From JBPOJN01 sp052033505 (GTDB lineage Bacteria > UBA10199 > JACPAL01 > GCA-016699445), in NCBI GenBank assembly GCA_052033505.1, contig JBPOJN010000014.1:1-64000 (forward strand): a stretch of 64,000 bases of DNA, read 5' to 3'. Below are positions 18,879-28,263 of this stretch, one piece after another; within the stretch, counting starts at the first letter, position 1, and each line of letters begins with the position of its first letter. Made by a program: the position numbers and the translations under genes. The notes under the pieces were generated by a model. The model saw only the letters and a program-made list of their open reading frames with translations, ran no database searches and was not told the origin of the DNA.

Positions 18879-19865
18879 TCACAACCATTTTTTCCGGCGG
18901 AAATAATACAAAAGTCCGCCGCCGACCGCCGCCATCAATCCGTAAGCGAGATAGTGTCCGTAAGGCCAATTGATCTCGGGCATGTATTTGAAATTCATTC
19001 CGTAAATCCCCGTGATCACCGTCATCGGCAGCATCACGCACGACAGCATCGTCAGTACCTTCATCACGTCGCCGGCCTTATTCGAGGACGTCAGCAAATG
19101 CGCTTCGACCAGGCCCGAAACCGCATCGCGGTGCGACTCCACCCGGTCGGTGATGCGCAGCATGTGGTCGTGCACGTTGGCAAGATAGGGGAGCGAAAAA
19201 GGCAACATCTCGTCATAGCCCGACTTTACGAGCTGGATGACGATGGCGAGCTGCTGGGCGACCATGCCTTTCAGCCGGATCAGGTTCCGGCGCAGCCCGA
19301 AAACTTCGGTCAGAAACCGCTCGTCGTGTTCTTTCAAGACGTCGTCTTCCATCTCGATGATCTTGCGTTCGAACTGGTCCAAGACCGGCGTGTAGAGGTT
19401 CGCGGCTTCGTCCAGAATTTTAGCGAGCAAAAAATCCGCGCCTCGGAAATAGTTTTTGGGGCTGATTTTCGAGCGTTCTTTGACAGTCTCGATGCTGCGT
19501 AAATGGGGCTTGTGATAGGTCACTAGGTAATGAGGCCCCAGGAAGAGGTCCAATTCGGCGCCTTTGAATTCCTTTTCGGAACTCTGAGGGAGGATTTCGT
19601 GCGTGATCAAAAAAAGATATTCGCCGTAATCCTCGACCTTCGGGTGATGCCGGGGCGAAAGGCAGTCGTCGATCGTGAGCGGGTGAAAATTAAAAACCGT
19701 ATCCAGAAGCTCCGTTTCGGGAGGGGTGGGCTTTTCGATGTCGACCCACGTCACGCGGGAGCGGTCGGCGATGAGAGCTCGGAGATCGACCGGATCTCTT
19801 CGTTCTTCCAGTCCGGTTCTCTCATTATAAGTGAAGATCGTCAGCACGGGCCGCTTTTCTACCAA
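18879..19865 (-). CDS. corA: CorA-family magnesium/cobalt transporter
   Basis: CorA is a pentameric inner-membrane channel for divalent cations. The 328-residue protein has a long cytoplasmic part with the stalk helix (about residues 130-260), then two C-terminal membrane helices. The signature GMN lies in ITGIYGMNFKYMPEI after the first helix (VLTMLSCVMLPMTVITGIYGMN), and the second helix (HYLAYGLMAAVGGGLLYYF) ends in RRKKWL. The frame begins at TTG (19865); no clear ribosome binding site is visible and a GTG at 19847 is an alternative start. Confidence 0.93.
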   Translation of the reverse strand: MVEKRPVLTIFTYNERTGLEERRDPVDLRALIADRSRVTWVDIEKPTPPETELLDTVFNFHPLTIDDCLSPRHHPKVEDYGEYLFLITHEILPQSSEKEFKGAELDLFLGPHYLVTYHKPHLRSIETVKERSKISPKNYFRGADFLLAKILDEAANLYTPVLDQFERKIIEMEDDVLKEHDERFLTEVFGLRRNLIRLKGMVAQQLAIVIQLVKSGYDEMLPFSLPYLANVHDHMLRITDRVESHRDAVSGLVEAHLLTSSNKAGDVMKVLTMLSCVMLPMTVITGIYGMNFKYMPEINWPYGHYLAYGLMAAVGGGLLYYFRRKKWL

Positions 19866-19913
19866 AGGCCGCGTACAAGGGCCACGAAAGAGTGGGTAAG
19901 CTAAACTTTCCTC

Positions 19914-19929
19914 GTATTCGCGAGAATAC
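19914..19929. promoter_or_regulatory. Perfect palindrome between corA and the beta-helix gene
   Basis: GTATTC (19914-19919) and GAATAC (19924-19929) form a perfect inverted repeat around GCGA. It lies about 50 bases upstream of corA on the minus strand and 80 bases upstream of the plus-strand beta-helix gene. The site looks like a repressor operator, but no regulator can be named. Confidence 0.35.
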
Positions 19930-20010
19930 TCTATGTTATTTTCTATTGAAAACGGTGTTGCATGCCCTTGCGGAGTGTGACACCAAGCATGTTAAGATTA
20001 GGAGAGGCTC

Positions 20011-22116
20011 ATGGAAATTTCTAGTTCAAAATTTATTTACTCCACGGCTTTCGCTGCTTTGGTGTTGTTTTCAATCTCTGCCGATGCCGCAACCGTGACG
20101 AGTAACGCCGGAGACTGTGCGGCGGGTACTCTCCGCCAACTCGTTCACGATGCCGTCGACGGAGATGTCATTACCATTCCTGCGGGGATGACCGTCACAT
20201 TGTCCAATGACAATTGTGCCGGTAATGACGGGGATAAAGACATCGACGTCGCCGCCGATATTACGATTCAGGGAGAAGATCGTTTAACAAGCATCGTCGA
20301 TGCAGACGGAGACACATCCGTTTCTCGAGCTTTTCATATCGCCATTAACACCGATGTCGAGATCTCCCATCTGACCATCAAAGATGGTGTTGTTCTCTCA
20401 GGTGGAGGTGGCGCCATTCTTTTGTCTACAGGCGCCTCGCTTTTGATCAACGATGCTCTCATTACCAACAATGAGGCTGCATCGGCATTCTTCGAACAAC
20501 TAGGAGGGGCCATATTCACCGTCAGAGACTCCACTCTCATCATTGAAAATAGCGACCTAACTCTAAACTCGGCATACCGAGGTGGGGCTATTTACAGCAG
20601 TGGAAATGTCCTCATCCGGAACAGCAACCTCGAACAAAATTTTGTCTCCTCGACAACCGCCTCCTCCGGGGGTGCCATTTACAACTTGGGTGAGCTCAAC
20701 CTTGTCGACACGGCTGTCGTCTCTAACGAGTCATCAGGATCAGGAGGAGCCATCCGCTGCTCATCAGATGCAATGACGACCATCACCGGCACTGTAGGAA
20801 GCTCTCTCTGTAGTGTCAGTGGCAATCAAGCGAATGGTGGAGCGGGTGGTGCCATCCATGTCTCGGGCTCGATCATAATCGAAAACTGTCTCTTGGAAAA
20901 TAATACCACCACCAGCACATCCAATCCCTCGAATGGAGGAGCCATCCACACCAGCAGTTCATTATCGTCAGTTTTCATCCGAGAAAGCCTGATCCAAAAT
21001 AATAGCTCTACCTACCAGGGAGGCGGAATTTACAGCGCTGGAAGCCTGATAGTCTCCGATAGTACTTTATCCGGAAATACCTCCGATTCCGATAATAGCG
21101 GCAACGGACTCGGAGGAGGCATCTACAGCGAAGATCTCGTCCTCACGAACTCTCTTATCACCGGCAATACGAACAACAGCGGTCAAGGCGGCGGAATTTA
21201 TTTAAACAATGGATTGATTATGTCGAACAGCATCGTCTCTGAAAATACAGCGAACGACGGCGATGCAGGAGGCATCTTGGCCAATGGCACTTCTAGCATT
21301 CGCAATAGCACGATTTCGGGAAATCGGGCCCTGGGGGACACAGGCACTCGCGATCACGATGGAGGAGGCCTCTACATCGCCGGCGCCTTGACACTCAGCA
21401 ACAGCACGATTTCCGGAAACTCCTCGTCAGGTCATGGTGGTGGTATCTATGCATATGACAGTGTACCTCTGTTCATCAACAATACGACCATCGCCAGTAA
21501 CCAAGCGAATTCTGATAGCGGCGGCCTGACGGCAGGCCAGGGTGGAGGGCTCTATGTCGACGTCTCCCAAGTCGTGATCGGCAATAGTATTATCGCGGAC
21601 AATGCCGATTCTGGTGTAGCCCCCGATTGTTTCTTCGATGCGACTGGCAACGGACACTTGACCATCGCCGGACCGACTTTGATCGAAACAGTCAATGACG
21701 CTTGCGATCTTGCCGGAACAACAGCCCTTGTTCTGACAAGCGACCCTCTTTTCGCAACTGCAGGACTCGCCGACAATAACGGCCCTAGCGTGGGATACCC
21801 ATCAGCCACAACGACTTTGCAGACGATCAGTCTCCAGGACGCAAGCCCTGCCCTCAATGCGGGAGATACTTCCACCTGCCAAACAACAGATGCTCGAGGA
21901 ATCCTACGTCCTCAAGGTTCTGCTTGCGAACTAGGATCTCTCGAAATTTTGGTCGATGCTGATGGAGATGGCGTGGGGGATGTTCAAGATAATTGCCCGG
22001 ACGTTTCCAATCCGGATCAGGCGGATGCGGATAGCGATGGAATCGGCGATGCATGCGAATCCGACTCCACAAACGGCGGTGGATCGGGCGGCGGTTGTAG
22101 CCTCATCGCAGGTTAA
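20011..22116 (+). CDS. Exported right-handed beta-helix protein with TSP3 pair and GGCSL tail
   Basis: The 701-residue protein has a Sec signal (residues 1-26, cleaved after SADA). A long run of parallel beta-helix coils follows with recurring GGAI/GGGIYS and NSxIxxN patterns (about 70-560), like polymorphic outer membrane protein repeats. Next comes an asparagine/asparagine-like closing region (SPALNAGDTSTCQTTDARG, as in the choice-of-anchor Q group). Two calcium-binding TSP3 units (DADGDGVGDVQDNCPD..., DADSDGIGDACE) lead to GGGSGGGCSLIAG at the terminus. It is probably surface-exposed. It is followed after 27 bases by a paralogous gene, likely co-transcribed. GGAG precedes the start. Confidence 0.82.
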   Translation: MEISSSKFIYSTAFAALVLFSISADAATVTSNAGDCAAGTLRQLVHDAVDGDVITIPAGMTVTLSNDNCAGNDGDKDIDVAADITIQGEDRLTSIVDADGDTSVSRAFHIAINTDVEISHLTIKDGVVLSGGGGAILLSTGASLLINDALITNNEAASAFFEQLGGAIFTVRDSTLIIENSDLTLNSAYRGGAIYSSGNVLIRNSNLEQNFVSSTTASSGGAIYNLGELNLVDTAVVSNESSGSGGAIRCSSDAMTTITGTVGSSLCSVSGNQANGGAGGAIHVSGSIIIENCLLENNTTTSTSNPSNGGAIHTSSSLSSVFIRESLIQNNSSTYQGGGIYSAGSLIVSDSTLSGNTSDSDNSGNGLGGGIYSEDLVLTNSLITGNTNNSGQGGGIYLNNGLIMSNSIVSENTANDGDAGGILANGTSSIRNSTISGNRALGDTGTRDHDGGGLYIAGALTLSNSTISGNSSSGHGGGIYAYDSVPLFINNTTIASNQANSDSGGLTAGQGGGLYVDVSQVVIGNSIIADNADSGVAPDCFFDATGNGHLTIAGPTLIETVNDACDLAGTTALVLTSDPLFATAGLADNNGPSVGYPSATTTLQTISLQDASPALNAGDTSTCQTTDARGILRPQGSACELGSLEILVDADGDGVGDVQDNCPDVSNPDQADADSDGIGDACESDSTNGGGSGGGCSLIAG

Positions 22117-22143
22117 TGAACTCTAAAAATTTAGGAGAACCCT

Positions 22144-24192
22144 ATGACATTTTTTAAACGACTCACACTCCTGGCCTTCTTCGCATCGATCTTGCCTCTC
22201 GCAACACAGGCCGCGACGATCACGGTCAATACGACCGAAGATGAGATCAATACCGACGGAGACTGTTCCCTCCGAGAGGCTATCGTCTCATCCAATAGCG
22301 ATACAGCGACGGACGCCTGCACCGCAGGCAGTGGGGTAGATACGATTGTAATTCCAGCGGGAACTTATACCTTAAGCCTCACCGGATCCGGAGAAGATCT
22401 CTCAGTCACAGGAGATTTAGATATCTTGCAAGACGTTACACTTTCTGGAGCAGGGGCCAGCGCCACCATCATCAATGGCAACGGGACCGTCACACAGGAT
22501 CGCGTGTTTCACATCGATCCTGCCTTAAGTACCATCGGCATCTCGGTCACCATCTCCGGACTCACCATTCGCGGCGGTAGAACCACATCAGCCGGCGGTG
22601 GAATTTTGATTTCCGGGGAAGGCTCTTTAAGACTCTCCCTATCTCACGTGGAAGATAATGTAGGGGGCGGAAGCGGAGGCGGAGGTATCGCACTCCCTGA
22701 GAGTAGCGGTGGCTCCCTCATCCTCTCCGGCTCTACGATCAGTGGCAATGAAAGTGATACTCACGGCGGTGGTATCTATACTTTCGAGGCATCCGTCTTA
22801 ATCACCGATGGAAGTGTCATCTCAGGTAACACGGCCCTTCATGCTGGTGGTGGCATCAGCACCGGTGATAATTCCTCGATCCTAGAAATCATCGAAAGTC
22901 AGGTATCGGACAATACATCTTTTGCAGGCGGCGGCGTTTTTAGCTTGGGCATGACTCGCATCACCGACTCCACTGTCAGCGGCAACAGTGCTTCTGGCAA
23001 CGGCGGCGGCCTGCATCTCTCCGATTCTGAGATCCTCGGCACGACGATTCAAGATAACGACGCTATCAACGAAAGTAACGGCGGCGGACTCTATACGGAT
23101 GGATCCTTCACCAAGATCTCCAACTCTTCTATCTCAAATAACCGCTCCGACGGAGCTGGCGGAGGACTCTATTTCGGGGCAGATATCGGCGTCATCGAAG
23201 ATAGTCACATCACGGATAACCTCTCTAATTCGAACAATGATGACAACGCTGACGGTCCCGGAGGCGGTATTTACAGCCAAGCAAATTCTCTAACCATCCT
23301 TCGCAGTCACATCACCGGCAACACCTCAAATCGCTACTGGGCAGGTGGTATCGGCTTCGAATCAGGCAGTGGGTCATCGCTCCTCATAGAGGATTCGACG
23401 ATTTCAGATAATACCTCGACGGATAGTTATGGTGGCGGCCTTGTTCTAGACACCTATTCTTGCATCATTCGCTCCAGCACGATTTCGGGAAATAGCGCTC
23501 TGGGGGACACTCAGAATTCTGGCACTACCGACAGCGAAGGTGGTGGCATGTATATCAATGGTGGCTCACACTGCGTCATCGAAAATACAACGATCGCTAA
23601 CAACATCGCTGATGGCGGTGGTGGCGGCATCGCTAACTTTGCTGAGCTACAACTCAATCATGTCACCATCACCGGAAACACTGCCGATCATGGTGTTGGC
23701 GGTGCCTCGAATGACACAGGTGGTGGAATCTATCACTCCGGAGTTAGCGGTTTGCTCGTACTCAATTCTATCATTAGTGGAAACAGTGATGCAGGATCGA
23801 GTGGTAACGAGTACGCCGATTGTTTCACCAACAGCTCTGCTTATCTCGTCTCTTCTGGCCCGAATATTATCCAAGATACGACAGGATGTACGATTCATGG
23901 AGACACCCCCATCTCGGCAGATCCTCTGTTCGACACCGCTGGCCTTATCGACAATGGTGGTTTGACACTGACAATTTCTCTTCAGAGTGGAAGCCCTGCG
24001 ATCGATGCAGGTGGCTCTACGACATGCTTACCCACCGATCAGCGCGGTGCTTCAAGGCCCGTCGATGGAAATAGCGATAGCACCGCCCAGTGCGATCTCG
24101 GCGCCGTTGAGCTTTCGTCTACAGTCCCGACGCTCGCGACCGAAACTCTTGGCCAGAATCAGGCCTCTGGTGGTTGTAGTTTAGTACGATAA
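22144..24192 (+). CDS. Exported CSLREA-domain beta-helix protein with GGCSL tail
   Basis: The 682-residue protein has a Sec signal (1-23, cleaved near TQA-ATI). The CSLREA module follows (ITVNTTEDEINTDGDCSLREAIVSSN, residues 25-50), then IDTIVIPAGTYTLSL-type and repeated GGGIxxxx beta-helix coils to about 600. The closing region SPAIDAGGSTTCLPTDQRG is shared with the upstream paralog. The chain ends NQASGGCSLVR without a membrane segment. It is probably an adhesin or other surface beta-helix. The last 34 coding bases overlap the 3' end of the convergent aminotransferase gene. TAGGAG lies upstream of the start. Confidence 0.83.
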   Translation: MTFFKRLTLLAFFASILPLATQAATITVNTTEDEINTDGDCSLREAIVSSNSDTATDACTAGSGVDTIVIPAGTYTLSLTGSGEDLSVTGDLDILQDVTLSGAGASATIINGNGTVTQDRVFHIDPALSTIGISVTISGLTIRGGRTTSAGGGILISGEGSLRLSLSHVEDNVGGGSGGGGIALPESSGGSLILSGSTISGNESDTHGGGIYTFEASVLITDGSVISGNTALHAGGGISTGDNSSILEIIESQVSDNTSFAGGGVFSLGMTRITDSTVSGNSASGNGGGLHLSDSEILGTTIQDNDAINESNGGGLYTDGSFTKISNSSISNNRSDGAGGGLYFGADIGVIEDSHITDNLSNSNNDDNADGPGGGIYSQANSLTILRSHITGNTSNRYWAGGIGFESGSGSSLLIEDSTISDNTSTDSYGGGLVLDTYSCIIRSSTISGNSALGDTQNSGTTDSEGGGMYINGGSHCVIENTTIANNIADGGGGGIANFAELQLNHVTITGNTADHGVGGASNDTGGGIYHSGVSGLLVLNSIISGNSDAGSSGNEYADCFTNSSAYLVSSGPNIIQDTTGCTIHGDTPISADPLFDTAGLIDNGGLTLTISLQSGSPAIDAGGSTTCLPTDQRGASRPVDGNSDSTAQCDLGAVELSSTVPTLATETLGQNQASGGCSLVR

Positions 24193-24989
24193 GCTTTTTG
24201 GAGAAGGCCGGTGACGATACGCGCGTTGCCGGCCTTTTTTCTTTCGATCCATCCTACCGGCATGATGTCTTTGAGCGAGCTCGTGATAAAAATTTCGTCG
24301 GCATGATTCAGGGCCGCAGCACACAAGCTTTTCTCTACCACCGGTATTTTCAAGCTTTTGGCAAGTTCCATCACGAAACGTCTTCGTGTCCCGGGAAGCA
24401 ATCCATCGCTGATGGGAGGCGTGATCAACACACCTTTTGTCACGATGAAAAGATTACTCGAAGCGCCTTCGGTCACATACCCCGATTCATTCACCATCAA
24501 GGCTTCATCCATGTTGCGTCGAGCGGCTTCTCGTCGTGGGATCATTTTGCTTAAATAGCTCGTCGTTTTGATCCGAGAGAGGGTCTTCGAATCCGCCGAA
24601 AAACTTTTGGAGTACATCACTCGCGCACCCTGTGTGTAACACCGCTCCGGATAAGACTGAAAAGGGTTGGCCGTCATGACCAATCGCGATTTGCTCACCT
24701 CAGCTTCGGAAAGCATCACACGAACTTGAGAGTCTCTAAGTCGATTTTTTCTTAAGAGAGCATGGATCCATTTTTTAAAATCATGAAGAGACACCGGAAC
24801 CTTCAGGCCTATGAGATTGGCATTATCCTGGAGCCTTCGAAAATGTCTCTGAAGAAGCAAAACACGACCCGCCATCACTCTCATGGTCTCAAAAAGGCCA
24901 ATCCCATAAAGATAAGACGAGTCCGTCACTGGCAAAACGGCACGCGACTGCGGGACTATCTTTCCATCGATCCCTATGAAATGACCCAT
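24159..24989 (-). CDS. Class IV aminotransferase, probably aminodeoxychorismate lyase
   Basis: The protein (276 residues from the ATG at 24989, MGHFIGIDGKIV) has the fold-type IV PLP pattern: SSYLYGIGLFETMRVMAG, the PLP lysine in RIKTTSYLSKM, and NESGYVTEGASSNLFIV. The same pattern occurs in aminodeoxychorismate lyase (PabC), branched-chain aminotransferase and D-amino acid aminotransferase. Proximity to pabB on the same strand favours PabC, which releases 4-aminobenzoate for folate synthesis, fitting a cell with GlyA one-carbon metabolism. The frame is open upstream to 25082, but that part overlaps the next plus-strand gene. Its 3' end overlaps the beta-helix gene by 34 bases. Confidence 0.75.
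   Translation of the reverse strand: MGHFIGIDGKIVPQSRAVLPVTDSSYLYGIGLFETMRVMAGRVLLLQRHFRRLQDNANLIGLKVPVSLHDFKKWIHALLRKNRLRDSQVRVMLSEAEVSKSRLVMTANPFQSYPERCYTQGARVMYSKSFSADSKTLSRIKTTSYLSKMIPRREAARRNMDEALMVNESGYVTEGASSNLFIVTKGVLITPPISDGLLPGTRRRFVMELAKSLKIPVVEKSLCAAALNHADEIFITSSLKDIMPVGWIERKKAGNARIVTGLLQKAYRTKLQPPEA
24204..24240 (+). terminator. Terminator of the beta-helix operon, inside the convergent gene
   Basis: AAGGCCGG (24204-24211) pairs with CCGGCCTT (24229-24236), with partial inner pairing (ACG/CGT), and six T follow. It ends transcription of the beta-helix genes while lying within the last codons of the minus-strand aminotransferase. Confidence 0.75.
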
Positions 24990-25059
24990 GTTTTTGATCC
25001 TGCCTGTTTTCCGAGCCAAAAACACGCATCTTTTGCGTCCCGCGGCCGATAACTCCCAC

Positions 25060-25389
25060 ATGATAGACATCATCATCCTCATGGTCGGCCTGGCCGCTTT
25101 AAGCCTCGGTATGGGCTATATCTTCAAGCCCCGTAAAGTCGGCAAGGCTGTTTCTTATATGCGCAAGAAACTGGAGCGCATGGAGCGCCGCCTGTCGCGT
25201 TCGCCGCGTTCGTACAAACGCACCGGATGGTCTTTTGCAGGCTTGGGTTTTATTTTGGTGTTCACCTATCTTCAGCCTATTTGGATCTACAACGCCATCG
25301 TGCTCTTCCGCATGTCGATGGGCGTGATTTTTCCGCACATGTTTCAACAGGTCACGACCGTGCAGACCACGCCCGTCCTCTGTATTTGA
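25060..25389 (+). CDS. Small membrane protein of unknown function
   Basis: From the ATG at 25060 the protein has 109 residues. Two hydrophobic segments (IDIIILMVGLAALSLGMGYI at 2-21, and GWSFAGLGFILVFTYLQPIWI at about 55-75) flank a strongly basic stretch (RKKLERMERRLSRSPRSYKR). It is probably an inner-membrane protein with a cytoplasmic basic loop. It fits in the gap between the aminotransferase and pabB on the opposite strand. I recognise no family. Confidence 0.55.
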   Translation: MIDIIILMVGLAALSLGMGYIFKPRKVGKAVSYMRKKLERMERRLSRSPRSYKRTGWSFAGLGFILVFTYLQPIWIYNAIVLFRMSMGVIFPHMFQQVTTVQTTPVLCI

Positions 25390-25396
25390 TTTTCGT

Positions 25397-26554
25397 TCAG
25401 TAACCCAACGCCCGCATCATCCCGCACGCTTTCACCAGCGTTTCTTCGTATTCTTTCTCCGGATCCGAATCCGCGACGATGCCGCCGCCGCTCCACACGT
25501 GGGCCTGACCGTCCTTGATCACCATGGTGCGGATAGCGACATTGAATTGCGCACGCCCGTCGTCCCCGATGAAACCGATCGCCCCGCAATACACCTCACG
25601 CGCGTGCGCCTCGAGCTCGCGGATGATCTGCAACGCGCGGATCTTCGGCGCTCCCGTGACGGAACCGCTGGGAAACGCCGCTTGTAGGAGATCCACAATG
25701 TCTTTGTCCGGCGAGAGCCGGCCTTCGACGGTCGAAACGCGGTGGTGCACCTGCGCGTAGCTTTCGATCGAACCCAGATCCGTCACGCGTACGCTGCCCG
25801 GGACGCAGACGCGGCCTAAGTCGTTCCGCTCGAGATCCGTGATCATCAAAAGTTCGGCGTGGTCTTTCGGGCTCTTGGCCAATTCTTCTTTCAGTCTCCG
25901 ATCTTCCTCCGGCGTTTTTCCGCGAGGCCGTGTGCCTTTGATGGGCCGCGTGACGACGCGGTCGCCGTCCACGGAGAGGAAGAGTTCGGGCGAGGCCGAA
26001 AGGATCTGGGCGTCGCCTAAATCCAAATAAGCGGAGTAGGGGGCGGGGGAGACGGATTGAAGTTTTTGAAAAATTGTTTCCGCGGGCTCGGTGACCGGAA
26101 CGGTGAATTTCTGCGAAAGATTCACTTGATAACAATCACCGGCGGCGATGAGGTCTTTTACGCGCTCGACGTTTCGGATGTAGTCTTGCTTCGAAACGTT
26201 CGCATGGCCGGAAAAATCCTTCGGGAAAACGTTCTGACCTGAAGCGGACGGAAGGGAAACGGGTTCCAGCGAGATATCATCGAAATAACCGAACACGGCC
26301 TTGGGGATCAAAAGATCCGAACGCGGCGGAATTTTCGCGCCCGTTTGCATTTCATAACCTATGTAACCGATCCATCCCCTCTTGAGAGGGCTGGGGGACG
26401 TGCCGGGCGCGCGCGTCTCCCGGACGGCATGACGCAAGTGGTCGAAGAAATTTGCGGAAGACGTTCCGTCCGCCGTTAAAATTTTTTTGGGACGGCTCGC
26501 CATCATTCGGAAGCCGTCGAAATAAAGTGAGGTTTGAACCAAGCGGGGAGACAT
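25397..26554 (-). CDS. pabB: Aminodeoxychorismate synthase component I
   Basis: PabB makes 4-amino-4-deoxychorismate from chorismate for folate synthesis. The chorismate-binding domain is clear: AGDCYQVNLSQKF, PAPYSAYLDLGDAQILSASPELFL, the component I signature PIKGTRPRG (with the Lys of the PIKGT type), SGSVTGAPKIRALQII, and GAIGFI...FNVAIRT. From the ATG at 26554 the protein has 385 residues, shorter than full PabB because the N-terminal Trp-binding domain is reduced. AAGGG sits seven bases before that start. An ATG at 26560 is possible; the frame to 26626 runs into the divergent gene. The glutaminase partner PabA is not in the window. Confidence 0.88.
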   Translation of the reverse strand: MSPRLVQTSLYFDGFRMMASRPKKILTADGTSSANFFDHLRHAVRETRAPGTSPSPLKRGWIGYIGYEMQTGAKIPPRSDLLIPKAVFGYFDDISLEPVSLPSASGQNVFPKDFSGHANVSKQDYIRNVERVKDLIAAGDCYQVNLSQKFTVPVTEPAETIFQKLQSVSPAPYSAYLDLGDAQILSASPELFLSVDGDRVVTRPIKGTRPRGKTPEEDRRLKEELAKSPKDHAELLMITDLERNDLGRVCVPGSVRVTDLGSIESYAQVHHRVSTVEGRLSPDKDIVDLLQAAFPSGSVTGAPKIRALQIIRELEAHAREVYCGAIGFIGDDGRAQFNVAIRTMVIKDGQAHVWSGGGIVADSDPEKEYEETLVKACGMMRALGY

Positions 26555-26582
26555 TTTCATCCCTTTCGTAAGATCCACGAGG

Positions 26583-26603
26583 GAAAAATAACAACAATAT
26601 TCC
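26583..26603 (+). promoter_or_regulatory. Leader element shared with the gene at 28330 (copy 1)
   Basis: GAAAAATAACAACAATATTC lies exactly 24 bases (from the end of ACAACAATAT) before the ATG at 26625. The same element, with two substitutions and the same 24-base spacing, precedes the ATG at 28330, and both are followed by CGATGAAA just before the start. A shared promoter or mRNA leader is likely. Confidence 0.5.
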
Positions 26604-26624
26604 CCACATCGCCGATGAAAAGGC

Positions 26625-27572
26625 ATGTCTTACACGGGTAGTATTTCTGCAGTCTCTGCCGTCATCGAAAGAAGCGTCACCGCGAGCGTCGATCCGAATT
26701 CCGTCCTTCTTTTCAAGGCAAACAGCTCTCTTAAAGATTTCTCCGCGGTCTCGCCCGAAAGTTTTCATCGTATGGCGTTTCACGTCCAGGGCCGCGATCC
26801 TCGAAAAGGCGATCGCATTTGGATCCATGCCGGAGACGGCGACTGGAATAAGTACGGGATCCAAAGCCCCTCCGCAGACATCCAGCTCACGTCTCAGTTT
26901 CCTTTTTTTCACCCGAGCGATCTTGAGAAACAACCGGCCCGCTTCCCCGTGGTGACTCTCGAATACGACGGGAAAGCGTGGCACGTCGCGAAGGGTAGGG
27001 TTTGGGGACATGCGACTTTGGTCGACAAGATTTTGCAGATGCTCGAAAAATCGGACTGGCTTTCCTCCCCAGGAGCCGGAGCGAAAAATGAGAAGCACTT
27101 CGAAATCATAAGGCCGGCACCTGCTCGAGTCGAAGCCCCCGTTGTGCCGCGATTGCACGCCGTACCGTCTCGACCCAGACGTGCGCGAAGTGTTGTCACG
27201 GAAAAGCCAGTTTCTAAACCTTCCGCTCCGTCTGGAGAAAAAGTCTCTTATCAGGCGGTTTTAGAATCCGAGATGGTGCGCGTGTTGGGTCGAAAGCCTA
27301 TGATCAATGACGTTGTCCATCTCGTTTGTGCGGCTAGGGCTCATTTTCCCCGAGGGTCCCGTGCCGCTTGGGAAATTGTGAAAAACGCTCAGGCTTTTCT
27401 CAAGGAAGATTGCCCTTGCGCCGTCGTCAAACTCGCGCGCCGTCAACTGAGTTGGGAAGCGACCCTCCTTGACCGTGGCTTCGAGCGGGACCGCAGCTTG
27501 CTCGCTCAACTCATTCAAGAGCCTTCGCTGAAGAGTTTCATTTTTACGAGGGTTCGCGTTTCCCGTCCTTGA
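26625..27572 (+). CDS. Unknown 315-residue protein
   Basis: I recognise no family. The protein has no signal peptide or membrane span. The N-terminal 30 residues are rich in Ser and Val (MSYTGSISAVSAVIERSVTA). Residues 45-135 look like a compact beta-rich domain (GDRIWIHAGDGDWNKYGI...LEYDGKAWHVAKGRVWGH). Residues 160-210 are a Pro/Arg-rich linker, and residues 210-315 are helical. It shares an unusual leader element with the gene at 28330, so the two are likely co-regulated. It is divergent from pabB. Confidence 0.7.
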   Translation: MSYTGSISAVSAVIERSVTASVDPNSVLLFKANSSLKDFSAVSPESFHRMAFHVQGRDPRKGDRIWIHAGDGDWNKYGIQSPSADIQLTSQFPFFHPSDLEKQPARFPVVTLEYDGKAWHVAKGRVWGHATLVDKILQMLEKSDWLSSPGAGAKNEKHFEIIRPAPARVEAPVVPRLHAVPSRPRRARSVVTEKPVSKPSAPSGEKVSYQAVLESEMVRVLGRKPMINDVVHLVCAARAHFPRGSRAAWEIVKNAQAFLKEDCPCAVVKLARRQLSWEATLLDRGFERDRSLLAQLIQEPSLKSFIFTRVRVSRP

Positions 27573-27591
27573 GTTGCCAAAATCCGATCTT

Positions 27592-27987
27592 TTACGGAAT
27601 TCTTTTTATTCCTGGAAGCTGATCGAAGCCTTGGTCGAAGGAGAAAATGGTTTCGATCTTATATTTTTTCATTTGAGCCGCATGAAGCGCGTCCCGCGAG
27701 GAAAGCTTTTCGTAGCGGAGGACTAAGTCTTTTGCCGCCGACACGTCCGCTTCGGTGATGTCCCAAATTTTCTCGATGAAAGAATGCATTAAATCGAAGG
27801 CCGGCTGAATGAATTCTTTTCTATGGATGGCGGTGTAGCGATGGATGATTTCCTGCAGGACTTCGGCGTTGGTGACCAAGCTTTCCTTTTTTTGGATCAG
27901 TTCTTCCAGCGTCGCTTGCGTGATGCGTTTATTGGGATGGTCCGCTCCGATGAAATACATGACAATATTGGAATCCACGAAGATCAT
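27592..27987 (-). CDS. PIN-domain toxin (VapC-like)
   Basis: The 131-residue protein is a PIN ribonuclease: MIFVDSNIVMYFIG carries the first Asp, NAEVLQEIIHRY the Glu, SSRDALHAAQM the third acid and IFSFDQGFDQLPGI the last. VapC-type toxins cleave specific RNAs when freed from their antitoxin. It overlaps the preceding antitoxin by 4 bases (27984-27987), and all four acidic positions are present, so it should be active. The convergent unknown gene ends 19 bases away. Confidence 0.87.
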   Translation of the reverse strand: MIFVDSNIVMYFIGADHPNKRITQATLEELIQKKESLVTNAEVLQEIIHRYTAIHRKEFIQPAFDLMHSFIEKIWDITEADVSAAKDLVLRYEKLSSRDALHAAQMKKYKIETIFSFDQGFDQLPGIKRIP

Positions 27988-28229
27988 GAGGCATAGCCTT
28001 TTTCGATCTCGGAGAGCATGTGATCGATGTCTCCCGTGGGGGCGTTGAGAGAACTGTACCGTCTAATCGCTTCCAGTTTCTCCCGAGGGCTTTTCCCGGC
28101 CTTCTCCGCGGCCAACCGGCGCAGCGCCTGCCGCACCCATTCCCCCAAACTCAGACCCGTCTCCCGGGCGATTTGCTGGAATGCTTTGTATTCTTTGGGT
28201 TCCAAGAGGACTTGGAGTCTTTTACTCAT
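27984..28229 (-). CDS. Ribbon-helix-helix antitoxin
   Basis: The 81-residue protein begins with a ribbon-helix-helix fold (KRLQVLLEPKEYKAFQQIARETGLSLGEWVRQALRRL, residues 3-38) and ends with a charged tail (NAPTGDIDHMLSEIEKGYAS) of the type that wraps the PIN toxin. It should repress its own promoter: palindromes ACTCATG/CATGAGT cover the start codon and promoter. The promoter position implies that transcription begins at or next to the ATG, that is, a leaderless message. Confidence 0.85.
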   Translation of the reverse strand: MSKRLQVLLEPKEYKAFQQIARETGLSLGEWVRQALRRLAAEKAGKSPREKLEAIRRYSSLNAPTGDIDHMLSEIEKGYAS

Positions 28230-28263
28230 GTCATGAGTATATAGGACTCATGATGGTAGTCAA
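28224..28263 (-). promoter_or_regulatory. Promoter and operator of the RHH/PIN module
   Basis: On the minus strand TTGACT (complement of 28258-28263) and TATACT (complement of 28236-28241) are separated by 16 bases. Six bases after the -10 comes the antitoxin ATG, so the message is predicted to be leaderless. ACTCATG (28224-28230) and CATGAGT (28232-28238) form a perfect palindrome over the -10 and the start codon, with another ACTCATG half-site at 28246-28252 in the spacer. Confidence 0.65.
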